The translations under genes and the position numbers were made by a program. From positions 1-35,491 of the forward strand of contig JAPKCC010000027.1 of NCBI GenBank assembly GCA_028823105.1: a stretch of 35,491 nt of DNA, in the 5' to 3' direction. The stretch comes from Phycisphaerales bacterium. GTDB lineage: Bacteria > Planctomycetota > Phycisphaerae > Phycisphaerales > SM1A02. Shown in pieces: positions 9,201-16,298 of this stretch (the stretch's first letter is position 1; each line of letters starts with the position of its first letter). Below the pieces are notes generated by a model. The model was not told the origin of the DNA. It saw only the letters and a list, made by a program, of their open reading frames with translations, and searched no databases.

Positions 9201-10087
9201 ACGGGACCGATACGTTCAGCGATCGGCGGGTTGGAGACGTGGTGGAGGTATTCCGTGCCGCCGCGGATTCCATGCTCTCCGCGGCGAATCGCGAAGGGTG
9301 CATTTCGAAGATTCCGAGCCAGGGTCGTCTCCTTGCGACGGGAGATCTCCACGACAATCCGATGCACTTTGCGAAGGTGGTATCGCTTGCAAAGTTAGAT
9401 GCCGATCCGGACCATCATGTGATTCTCCAGGAGCTCATCCACGGGGAACGAACCATGAACGGGCTCGACTTCAGCTATCGCATGCTGGTGAAGGTTGCGT
9501 TGCTACTGCTCGAACATCCCGGGCAAGTGCATCCGCTCCTTGCGAATCATGAACTGGCGCAGATGGCGGGCCATTCGGTCTCGAAGGGCGGGGGCTGCAT
9601 GACGGCCCGCTTCGCCGATGGGCTCGAATTCGTCTTCGGCGACGATGCCGACGCCGTCGCGGAAGCGATGGGAATCTTCGTGCGAGCGCTACCGCTCGCG
9701 GCTCGGACCGACCATGGAATCTTCTGTGCACACTCGCTGCCAGGGCCGGCGATGATGACTCGCTTCGACCTCGGCATCGTCGATCGAGATCTCGTTCCCG
9801 ATGACTATCTCCCACTCCATGGGAGCGCGTGGATGATGGTCTGGGGAAGAGGGCATACGCCCGAGCAGATGGAAGCGATCGCCGATCGGTGGGGCGTCTC
9901 CCTCTTTCTGCTCGGCCATGCGTTCGTGGAAAACGGAATCGAGATCGGCGGCCCTCGAACGATCTTGCTCAACACGGACCATGATCGAGCTGCGGTTCTT
10001 CCCATTGATCTTGGGGAGACACCTCCGACGGTCGAGACGGCCATGTTCTCATCGATTCCGCTTGCAGCGTTTGGGCAAGAGGTATGA
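9197..10087 (+). CDS. metallophosphoesterase (calcineurin/PPP-like superfamily)
   Basis: 296 residues with no signal peptide. Motif I is LLATGDLHDNP (residues ~46-56), the metal-binding GDxH. The usual second motif GDxxDRG is replaced by ILQELIHGE (~76-84). The third motif GNHE appears as LLANHEL (~115-121), and a later GHAFVENG (~240) matches the GH(x)H-type motif. It is therefore a member of the phosphoprotein-phosphatase-like fold, but with changes at two canonical places, so activity and substrate are uncertain. It overlaps both neighbours by ATGA, which implies translational coupling with the lipoprotein gene and tsaB. A signalling phosphatase role is inference. Confidence 0.75.
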   Translation: MNGTDTFSDRRVGDVVEVFRAAADSMLSAANREGCISKIPSQGRLLATGDLHDNPMHFAKVVSLAKLDADPDHHVILQELIHGERTMNGLDFSYRMLVKVALLLLEHPGQVHPLLANHELAQMAGHSVSKGGGCMTARFADGLEFVFGDDADAVAEAMGIFVRALPLAARTDHGIFCAHSLPGPAMMTRFDLGIVDRDLVPDDYLPLHGSAWMMVWGRGHTPEQMEAIADRWGVSLFLLGHAFVENGIEIGGPRTILLNTDHDRAAVLPIDLGETPPTVETAMFSSIPLAAFGQEV

Positions 10088-10815
10088 CCACGAGCACGGT
10101 GACAACCCCTGCCGTCGCGATGCTTCCCATGCTGGCCATCGAACTCTCCCAGCGTGCCGGTGGCGCAGCGGTACGGACCATGGACGGGGCGACTCACACC
10201 TGTGGATTCGAGGGAGGACGCCGTGATCGCGACGACGTCCTTCCAGGAATCGAATCGGTATTGACCGATTCCGGAGTTCGAGCCTCTTCGCTGGCCGCCG
10301 TAGCGGTCGACGTTGGGCCGGGTGGATTCACGGGTCTTCGAATCTCTATCGCCGCAGGACAAGCGATTGCGGAGGCTGCTTCGGCAGTGGTGATCGCGGT
10401 TCCCGCGGCACTCGTCGCGGCCGAGTCGACGCCGAGTGTCTCGATGAAGACGGGAACGATCCTCGTGTGCTCCGCCGCCAAGAGCGGAACCGTCTGGTGT
10501 ACCCAGTTGACTCGTGCCTCGGCCGAGACGCCTTGGAGAGTCCTTGGGGATCCCGGAATTGTGGATCGACTGAGCTGCGAGTCGACGCCATCAGCGGTGC
10601 TTGCGGATGAGCATGTCGATGCGTCCTTGCTCGAGACGCTCCGCGGTGCTGGAGTCCTGCTCGCTGAGCCGGTCTTCAAGGCGTCATCCGTGGCGGACAT
10701 CGCCATGCACGGAGGTCCGGACGTTCGCGTCCTCTCCGACCCCGCCTTGCTTCTGCCGTTCTACCCTCGGGAGCCTGAGGCCGTTCGGAAGTGGCGGGAA
10801 CGGCCGACCCGATAA
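10084..10815 (+). CDS. tsaB: tRNA threonylcarbamoyladenosine biosynthesis protein TsaB
   Basis: 243 residues, close to the usual 220-240. TsaB is the ASKHA-fold partner that binds TsaD and TsaE to make the t6A37 modification of ANN-decoding tRNAs in the cytoplasm. The diagnostic motif DVGPGGFTGLRI is at residues ~76-87, where most TsaB have GPGSFTGLR. The N-terminus LAIELSQRAGGAAV corresponds to the first beta-hairpin of the fold (usually LAIDTS). The C-terminus is the shorter half typical of TsaB rather than TsaD. Translation starts at an ATG overlapping the phosphoesterase stop by ATGA. Partners tsaC, tsaD and tsaE are not in this window. Confidence 0.85.
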   Translation: MTTSTVTTPAVAMLPMLAIELSQRAGGAAVRTMDGATHTCGFEGGRRDRDDVLPGIESVLTDSGVRASSLAAVAVDVGPGGFTGLRISIAAGQAIAEAASAVVIAVPAALVAAESTPSVSMKTGTILVCSAAKSGTVWCTQLTRASAETPWRVLGDPGIVDRLSCESTPSAVLADEHVDASLLETLRGAGVLLAEPVFKASSVADIAMHGGPDVRVLSDPALLLPFYPREPEAVRKWRERPTR

Positions 10816-10944
10816 TCTTCCACGGCTTGGCGCAACCCGCAAACCTTGACTGAATCGCCACCGGCAGACGGTCGATGTTCATCGATATGGCCAGTGCTGA
10901 ATCGATTCTTGTCGATTCCTCGGGTCTTTGAGGAGAGACGCGGT

Positions 10945-11541
10945 ATGACCGACAAGAACAAGAAGCGAATACTTGCGGAGAAGCAGGTTCTCACCACCGG
11001 CGAGGCTGCGGAACTCTGCAGAGTGAGCCAGCAGACGATCATTCGTTGTTTTGACAGCGGGCGTCTCACGGGTTTTCGCGTTCCAGGCTCACGTTTCCGC
11101 CGCATCCCAAGGTCGGAGTTGATTCGCTTCATGCGGGTCAACGAGATTCCGGTGGACTTGCTTGATGACGATCAGGTCCGGGTGCTCGTCGTGGACGACG
11201 ATCCCAGCATCGTGCGGATCATCGAGGAAATGCTTGGTCACGAAGAGCGGTTCAAAGTTAGAACCGCGTCCACCGGCTACGACGCGGGCATGATGACTAG
11301 GGAATTCCGGCCGAACATCATTTTGCTCGACTACATGCTTCCGGATGTGAACGGCAACATCGTCTGCGAGCGGATCAAATCTGATCCCGATCTCGCCGAC
11401 ACCAGAATCATCATCATCTCGGGCGTGGTTCGGCAGGAGGAGATTGATGGCCTCCTAAAAGCCGGGGCGGATGCCTTCATTCCGAAGCCTTTTCAGGTCG
11501 AGGAACTCATCCAGAAGATAGACGAGCTCATTCTCGCCTGA
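10945..11541 (+). CDS. response regulator: excisionase-type HTH followed by receiver domain
   Basis: 198 residues from ATG 10945, which has a good ribosome site (GAGGAGAG) 8-12 bases upstream; an in-frame TTG at 10846 adds unrelated sequence. Residues ~15-64 are an excisionase/MerR-like helix-turn-helix (VLTTGEAAELCRVSQQTIIR), with a basic wing (GSRFRRIPRSEL). Residues ~78-196 are a complete receiver: acidic cluster D84-D86 (VVDDDPS), phosphoacceptor D129 (LLDYMLPDVNG), S159 (IISG) and K181 (PKPF). The order, DNA-binding module first and receiver second, is the reverse of the usual arrangement but is seen in planctomycetes. The kinase-like gene follows 13 bases after the stop, so it is the likely phosphodonor system. 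Confidence 0.9.
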   Translation: MTDKNKKRILAEKQVLTTGEAAELCRVSQQTIIRCFDSGRLTGFRVPGSRFRRIPRSELIRFMRVNEIPVDLLDDDQVRVLVVDDDPSIVRIIEEMLGHEERFKVRTASTGYDAGMMTREFRPNIILLDYMLPDVNGNIVCERIKSDPDLADTRIIIISGVVRQEEIDGLLKAGADAFIPKPFQVEELIQKIDELILA

Positions 11542-11554
11542 AGGATTCGCGGCC

Positions 11555-12190
11555 ATGATGGATGCATCACTCGTGCGACGAGCTCAGATCCTGTTCGGAA
11601 GGAGCGGTGACGGCTTCGTGGACGCGGGCATGGAGAAAATCGTCATGCAGACGAAGGTGCTCTCCGGGATCGTTCGAGGTCTGCATCAACACGCCACCGG
11701 AGCCGCGATCGTCGTTGAATCGACCGCGTCGGCTCAATTGCTCAAGCCATGCGCGGAAGCTGCGTGGTCGGAGTTCCCAGAGAACGCCCAAATTACGGTT
11801 CAGCACGATGAGGCCGAGGTGGGACTGTGCGTTGACGTCCGGAGAATCGCCGAGATTGCGATCGAAGCGGTTTGAAACGCCTCAGATGACAAGGAAGACG
11901 TCTGTATTTGCATCCGAGGTTCAATCGACCCGCTCGATGGCCGATGGTCTCTCTTGGTTGAGGATGACGGTTTGGGGTTCGGGCAAGCAGGGCTCGAACA
12001 CGCCTTTGATCCGTTCTTCAGCCAGAAGACCGCCGGACGGCGGACAGGCTTGGGCCTGGCAGTCGTCCGTCGAATCGCGGAAGCGCACGGAGGCTCGGCC
12101 TCGGTGCACAACCGAGCCGAGGGAGGGGGATGCCTCGTGGTGTCCTTTCCGATCCAGAGTCCAGACGAAACAACTCGATCCGCTGCGTGA
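11555..12190 (+). pseudogene. histidine-kinase-type ATPase domain protein interrupted by one in-frame TGA
   Basis: One frame of 211 codons starts at ATG 11555 (GAAGGA ribosome site upstream) and is broken only by TGA at 11873-11875. The interruption falls in the ATP-binding N-box: DVRRIAEIAIEAV, stop, NASDDKED, where N is the Mg-binding Asn. The frame continues without any shift through the G1 box (VEDDGLGFG), F box (AFDPFFSQK) and G2 box (TGLGLAVVRRIAEAHGG) of a HATPase_c domain. There is no sensor domain and no clear phosphoacceptor-His DHp helix; the first ~60 residues are only loosely DHp-like. A single C-to-T change from CGA (Arg) would make the stop. It may be a recent nonsense pseudogene, a read-through gene or a sequence error. 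Without read-through, the products would be a 106-residue piece and, from TTG 11954, a 78-residue piece, neither a complete ATPase. Its neighbours in the same direction are a response regulator and a GAF protein. Confidence 0.75.
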
Positions 12191-12220
12191 AGCGGACGAG
12201 CAGGAGTAGGGGAGCCAACG

Positions 12221-13372
12221 ATGAACTTCGAGCCTGAGATGCCCGGCATGAACACCCATTCTTCGGATGGAACGAAGGAGTCGCACTACCGGATACTGGT
12301 CTGCGCTTCCCGTCCCGAGACATTGACTCTCGCGGCGCTCCTAGAGGCCGCTGATCAGATGTATCGGTGCACGGTCACCAGCGATGTCAAGGAATTCCGC
12401 ACGCAACTGCTTGTAGATCGTTGCGAAGTGATCTTGATCGCCGCCGATGACGTTGATCTGGAATTGACCAACGATATTCGACGCCTCCAACCTCATGCGT
12501 CCATGGTCTTCGCTGCCCCTTCCGTCGGGGTCAAGGATCTGACCAAGGCCATGCAGGCGGGCGCCGTTGACTTCCTGACCGGCCCCTTGAACGCAGAAGA
12601 AGTCGAGGATCGAATCAAACTCGCGGCAACCCGAAGCATCGAGCTCGTCGAACGAGAAGAGCGCATGCATCGGCTTCGCAGTCTGAGTCGCCGCATCGAC
12701 GCTGAAACCGAACAGCTCGAGGACATTCCGACATCGGTGACGAACTTGGATTCCGCTGGCCCGTTTGCCATCGAGTCTGCCGCCCCGCAGGACGATGATC
12801 GTCGTCTCGACGAGGTGGCGATGTGCAGTGAGTTCCGCACGCTCATCCGGCAGGAACTTGACGTCGAAGATCTGCTTCGGACAGCCCTTGAATATCTACT
12901 GGTCAAGACCGGCCCGACGAACGCGGCCGTCTACCTCGCCGGGGGTGATGAGTCATTCGGCCTTGGAGCGTACGTCAACTGCGATCTTTCTCGAAAGTCG
13001 GTCGAGCCCATGCTCAGGCGACTCTGTGACGAAGCCTGCCCGGCGATCTCCGAGCACGCCGACGTGCTCCGATTTGAGGACGCGAAGGAGTTCATCGCGG
13101 AGTGCGACCTTGGTACGGAGGTGTCCACGGACATCGAGATGGTCGCTGTCCCCTGTCACTTCGACGGGGAATGCCTCGCGGTGATGTTCCTTTTCCGGAG
13201 TGAGGCCGAGTCTTTCGAGGACTCCGTGGCTCAGACGCTTGATGCATTGCGGGAGATCCTCGCGGAGCAACTCGCCACGCTTATCCGCGTGCACAATCGG
13301 ATGGAGAACGCCTGGCCCGAGGACGTCGTCGATGAAGAGGGCGATCTTGGATGGGATGACCTCGCCGCGTGA
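12221..13372 (+). CDS. pseudoreceiver plus GAF-like domain protein
   Basis: 383 residues. ATG 12221 has GGGGAG seven bases upstream. Residues ~22-135 have receiver topology but have lost the catalytic residues. The acidic pair is replaced (ILVCASRPE), the phosphoacceptor position reads ILIAAD (Ala74 where Asp is expected), Thr/Ser is Ala (VFAAP) and the Lys is Gly121 (DFLTGPLN). A short helical linker (RSIELVEREERMHRLRSLSR) leads to a region from ~200 to 360 that resembles GAF (ELDVEDLLRTALEYLLVKTGPTNAAVYL ... VAVPCHFDGECLAVMFLFR). The tail is acidic. It lies 30 bases after the kinase-like gene, so it probably belongs to the same signalling operon as a phosphorylation-independent, ligand-sensing or scaffold component (inference). 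Confidence 0.7.
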   Translation: MNFEPEMPGMNTHSSDGTKESHYRILVCASRPETLTLAALLEAADQMYRCTVTSDVKEFRTQLLVDRCEVILIAADDVDLELTNDIRRLQPHASMVFAAPSVGVKDLTKAMQAGAVDFLTGPLNAEEVEDRIKLAATRSIELVEREERMHRLRSLSRRIDAETEQLEDIPTSVTNLDSAGPFAIESAAPQDDDRRLDEVAMCSEFRTLIRQELDVEDLLRTALEYLLVKTGPTNAAVYLAGGDESFGLGAYVNCDLSRKSVEPMLRRLCDEACPAISEHADVLRFEDAKEFIAECDLGTEVSTDIEMVAVPCHFDGECLAVMFLFRSEAESFEDSVAQTLDALREILAEQLATLIRVHNRMENAWPEDVVDEEGDLGWDDLAA

Positions 13373-13408
13373 GCGAAGTGGTCAGGTCCGGCGTGAATGT
13401 GGATAGGT

Positions 13409-14095
13409 TCAGGAGGCCAGGGTCGAATTCGAGTCCGACGCCGGCTCGCGAAGAAGCACGGTGACCCCACCGGTCACTCGGTCTCCCTTCGAGACCAGGA
13501 TCTCGATTCCCGGTCGATCACGAATAATCAACTCGGTCGTGGAGCCGAACTTGATCATGCCGAAGCGGTTGCCGCGTCCGACTCGATCACCGGGAACCAG
13601 CGGGCAGACGATTCGTCTGGCGATCGCGCCTGAGACCTGTCGAACGCCGATCGGCTCGCCCTGCTCTGACTTCAAGACGATGAGATTCGATTCATTGACC
13701 TTCGCCGATTCTTCGGTGCGGGCATCTAGGTATCGGCCCGGCCGATGCGTGACGGAGACCACTTCCGCATCGCAGGGGGCGCGATTGATGTGTACATCAA
13801 GCACGCTCAGGAAGATCCTGACGAGGACCGCAGGCTGTCCATCGGTCGCTTCATGGCCGTCGAGTCGCTCTACCAGGCTGACCTTGCCATCCGCGGGCGA
13901 CAGCAGATCGTGATGATCCTGCGTGGCAGGTCGTCGGCCGAGAGGATCTCGAAAGAAGCCGGCGATGACGATCCAGCAGAGGCCGATGGGGATCAAACTC
14001 CACCACAGCCCCATGATCGCCGCCGGAATCGCGATCAGGACCGCGATCACGGTCGCGATTCCCCATTCGCGTCGGCCGTATTTGCTCAGAAGCAC
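13409..14095 (-). CDS. psd: phosphatidylserine decarboxylase proenzyme, short (archaeal-like) type
   Basis: 228 residues from GTG 14095. The enzyme converts phosphatidylserine to phosphatidylethanolamine at the inner membrane, using a pyruvoyl group made by self-cleavage. Two N-terminal membrane-associated segments (TVIAVLIAIPAAIMGLWW, LIPIGLCWIVIAGFF) come first. SPADGKV (~66-72) and VHINRAP (~101-107) follow, and then the processing site FGMIKFGSTTEL, where cleavage between G184 and S185 would create the pyruvoyl. Length and order match the class-II PSD-A type rather than the ~320-residue E. coli form. The start is not certain: no Shine-Dalgarno is evident and no ATG is in frame. It is 61 bases downstream of the membrane HTH gene and could be co-transcribed with it. 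Confidence 0.88.
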   Translation of the reverse strand: MLLSKYGRREWGIATVIAVLIAIPAAIMGLWWSLIPIGLCWIVIAGFFRDPLGRRPATQDHHDLLSPADGKVSLVERLDGHEATDGQPAVLVRIFLSVLDVHINRAPCDAEVVSVTHRPGRYLDARTEESAKVNESNLIVLKSEQGEPIGVRQVSGAIARRIVCPLVPGDRVGRGNRFGMIKFGSTTELIIRDRPGIEILVSKGDRVTGGVTVLLREPASDSNSTLAS

Positions 14096-14156
14096 GGAGT
14101 GGTGCCCAATCGAAGGCGACGTCGGTCGGCTCCGGGCGATGCCCGGAACCGGTGGA

Positions 14157-15005
14157 TCATTCGGAGGCCTTGCCGATGAAGAAACCGAGCAGGCCGAAGA
14201 TGATGAGGGCGCCGATGAGGCCGCCGAACCAGATCATCATGCCGCTGGTCATCATTTCTGCGAGTGCGGGCAGGGTGCCACTGGAACCGACGAATGCCAT
14301 CAGTGCGACGAGGCAGAGCGAAGCCACTGCGACGATGCCCATGCCGACACCGAGGCCGGACCAGCCGCCTTCGTAGGACTCGACGATCATTGGAACGCCG
14401 CCGATGGGCATGCCGCCGCCAAGATTGTTTCCGCCGCTCTCCGCGCCGGCTGCCTCGAAGAGGCCACTCGAACTTGCGGGGATCGCCGGGTCGTCATCAT
14501 TCGAATAGACCTCGTCGAGGAGTTCCGCGCCGAGGGATGTGTCGTCCGACTCTCGAGTCAGGTCAAGCAAGCCACTTCCACTGCCGACGGTCTCTAGAGA
14601 GAGGTCGTCGTTGAGAAGGTCATCGCCCGAGGCTTCGTTCTCGAACGCGCTGATTCCCGTTCCCATGCCGCTTCCCGCGAGGAAACTGTCGTCAGCACCG
14701 GCGGTCTTGGAGTCTTCGAGTCCGATTTCTCCGCTCATCTCAAGGGAGACTTCGTCGCCGTCGATGCCGGGCGCCGAACCACTCAGGCCGAGTGAGTCGG
14801 CTTCGCCGCTGTCATCGAGATTGATGGAGAGGTCACCGATGTCGTCGGTCGAGGAGATCATGTCGATCTGTTCGACGCGGAACATGTCCTGGCCTTCCTT
14901 CTTGAAGGACTGGACTTCACCGCTTTTCGCCATCGCCATGAGCTCGTCCACGGACTTCCCGAGCTTGCCAGCGGCCTCTTTGGCCGAGTAGAACATCTTC
15001 GCCAT
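14157..15005 (-). CDS. membrane-anchored protein with N-terminal excisionase-like HTH
   Basis: 282 residues from ATG 15005, preceded by an AGGAGA ribosome site ten bases upstream. Residues ~4-50 (FYSAKEAAGKLGKSVDELMA, then VQSFKKEGQDMFRVEQIDM) resemble the same excisionase/MerR-like helix-turn-helix family as the regulator at 10945. Residues ~52-205 are an acidic, Ser/Gly/Asp-rich low-complexity linker. Two hydrophobic segments close the protein, ~219-241 (GMGIVAVASLCLVALMAFVG) and ~258-279 (IWFGGLIGALIIFGLLGFFI), with only a very short tail. The expected topology is a cytoplasmic HTH tethered to the inner membrane. The domain may bind DNA or act as a protein-interaction module; the family function is not known to me. 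Confidence 0.75.
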   Translation of the reverse strand: MAKMFYSAKEAAGKLGKSVDELMAMAKSGEVQSFKKEGQDMFRVEQIDMISSTDDIGDLSINLDDSGEADSLGLSGSAPGIDGDEVSLEMSGEIGLEDSKTAGADDSFLAGSGMGTGISAFENEASGDDLLNDDLSLETVGSGSGLLDLTRESDDTSLGAELLDEVYSNDDDPAIPASSSGLFEAAGAESGGNNLGGGMPIGGVPMIVESYEGGWSGLGVGMGIVAVASLCLVALMAFVGSSGTLPALAEMMTSGMMIWFGGLIGALIIFGLLGFFIGKASE

Positions 15006-15146
15006 CGGATCTACGTCTCCTGGGCCGAAGGCCCGGTCGTGGTCAATCAATGGTACGAGGAGGCCGGATCCGGCCCGCCTTCCTACCTTTGAGGATCATG
15101 GAGGATACCCCGAGTCCGAGGCCCCCGCAAAGCGGGATTCGCAGTC

Positions 15147-16286
15147 ATGTCCTCATGGTTCCCCTCGGGGTTCGGGTTCTTGGGCCACAATGTCCGAATG
15201 TCCGGTTCACCAACACAAACCGAGCCCGGGGTCGGTCCTCTACAGCCTAGGCCTCGCTTCAATGCAGAAAGCACGGTTCAGTGTCTGGAGGAGTGGTTTC
15301 CCGGTCGTTGTCGGGACCTCCCTTGGCGTCGAACGCGGAGTCCGTGGCGGACTCTGGTGAGCGAGCTGATGCTCCAGCAGACCCAGGTCTCCCGGGTCGC
15401 CGAACGGTTCGAATTCTTTCTCGGTCTGTTCCCAGACGCTCACGCCATGGCGGTGGCCGGTGAGGATGCCGTCGTAGCCGCCTGGGAGGGTCTGGGGTAC
15501 TACCGCCGGGCCAGGCTTCTGCATGCGGCCGCAGTCCGGATCTGCGATCTCCATGATGGCGAGGTGCCGGCCTCCACCGAGGCCCTTCTCGCACTGCCGG
15601 GCGTCGGTCGGTACACCGCAGGATCGATCGCATCGATCGCTTTCGGCCGCCGCACCCCGATCGTCGATGGCAACGTGATTCGAGTCGTCGCTCGTCTTGA
15701 AGCGATCGATGCGGCCGCGGACGATTCCGATCTCGTCGCGCGGTGCTGGGAGACGGCCGACACTCTGGTCAGAGCCGCGGCGTCACCCGGAGTCTTGAAC
15801 GAAAGTCTGATGGAGCTCGGAGCGACGGTCTGCAAGCCTGCACTGCCATGCTGCGATCAATGCCCGCTTCAATCGCAGTGCGCCGCTTTTCAGTTTGGCT
15901 CGGCGTCACGAATTCCCCGCCCGAAGCGTCGAACGGTTCGTCAGTCTGTTCATCTCTACCCCGTGGTCATTCGGCGTGGCGATCGCGTGCTTCTTCGTCA
16001 GCGGCCGGATCGAGGGATCTGGGCGGGTCTCTGGGAGATGCCATCCGTCGAGTCTGCGGACCCACTCGACCAGGCGGCGATCGAATTGGGGCTTGGATTC
16101 AAGGTCGAAAAACTCCGCCCGATCGAGACCTTCAAACGATTGCTGACGCATCGTGAAGTCCACTTTCACGTGTATGAGGCGTCGACGCGGATTCGACGAG
16201 GTCACTGGTGCGATCGAGCGGCCGCCTCCAAGCTTGCGATGGCGAAACCCATGCGATCTCTCGTGGATCGCCGTGTCTGGTCTTGA
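15147..16286 (+). CDS. mutY: A/G-specific adenine DNA glycosylase MutY
   Basis: 379 residues from ATG 15147; ATG 15198 (MSGSPTQ...) is a plausible alternative start because homology begins after it. MutY removes adenine mispaired with 8-oxoguanine. Seen in order: LPWRR, the catalytic-Glu region SELMLQQTQV, the helix-hairpin-helix LLALPGVGRYTAGSIASIAF, catalytic Asp in PIVDGNVIRV, and the [4Fe-4S] cluster Cys-x6-Cys-x2-Cys-x5-Cys in CKPALPCCDQCPLQSQC. The C-terminal NUDIX-like 8-oxoG-recognition domain (YPVVIRRGDRVLLRQRP, GIWAGLWEMPS) follows. All functional residues are present and the length is normal. It is divergent from the HTH-membrane gene and convergent with the 7TM-HD gene. Confidence 0.93.
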   Translation: MSSWFPSGFGFLGHNVRMSGSPTQTEPGVGPLQPRPRFNAESTVQCLEEWFPGRCRDLPWRRTRSPWRTLVSELMLQQTQVSRVAERFEFFLGLFPDAHAMAVAGEDAVVAAWEGLGYYRRARLLHAAAVRICDLHDGEVPASTEALLALPGVGRYTAGSIASIAFGRRTPIVDGNVIRVVARLEAIDAAADDSDLVARCWETADTLVRAAASPGVLNESLMELGATVCKPALPCCDQCPLQSQCAAFQFGSASRIPRPKRRTVRQSVHLYPVVIRRGDRVLLRQRPDRGIWAGLWEMPSVESADPLDQAAIELGLGFKVEKLRPIETFKRLLTHREVHFHVYEASTRIRRGHWCDRAAASKLAMAKPMRSLVDRRVWS

Positions 16287-16298
16287 TCGGCCGGTGGG

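Noticed and set aside
10846-10944. N-terminal extension of the response regulator from TTG 10846
   Set aside because: ATG 10945 has a strong GAGGAGAG site, and the extra residues do not belong to the HTH fold.
11873-11875. selenocysteine at the kinase TGA
   Set aside because: No SECIS-like hairpin is evident directly downstream and Sec has no known role next to the N-box Asn; kept only as a test.
15022-15034. GGGCC-GAA-GGCCC hairpin upstream of the HTH-membrane gene as a terminator
   Set aside because: The stem is only 5 bp with no T tail, and it lies in the leader of that gene.
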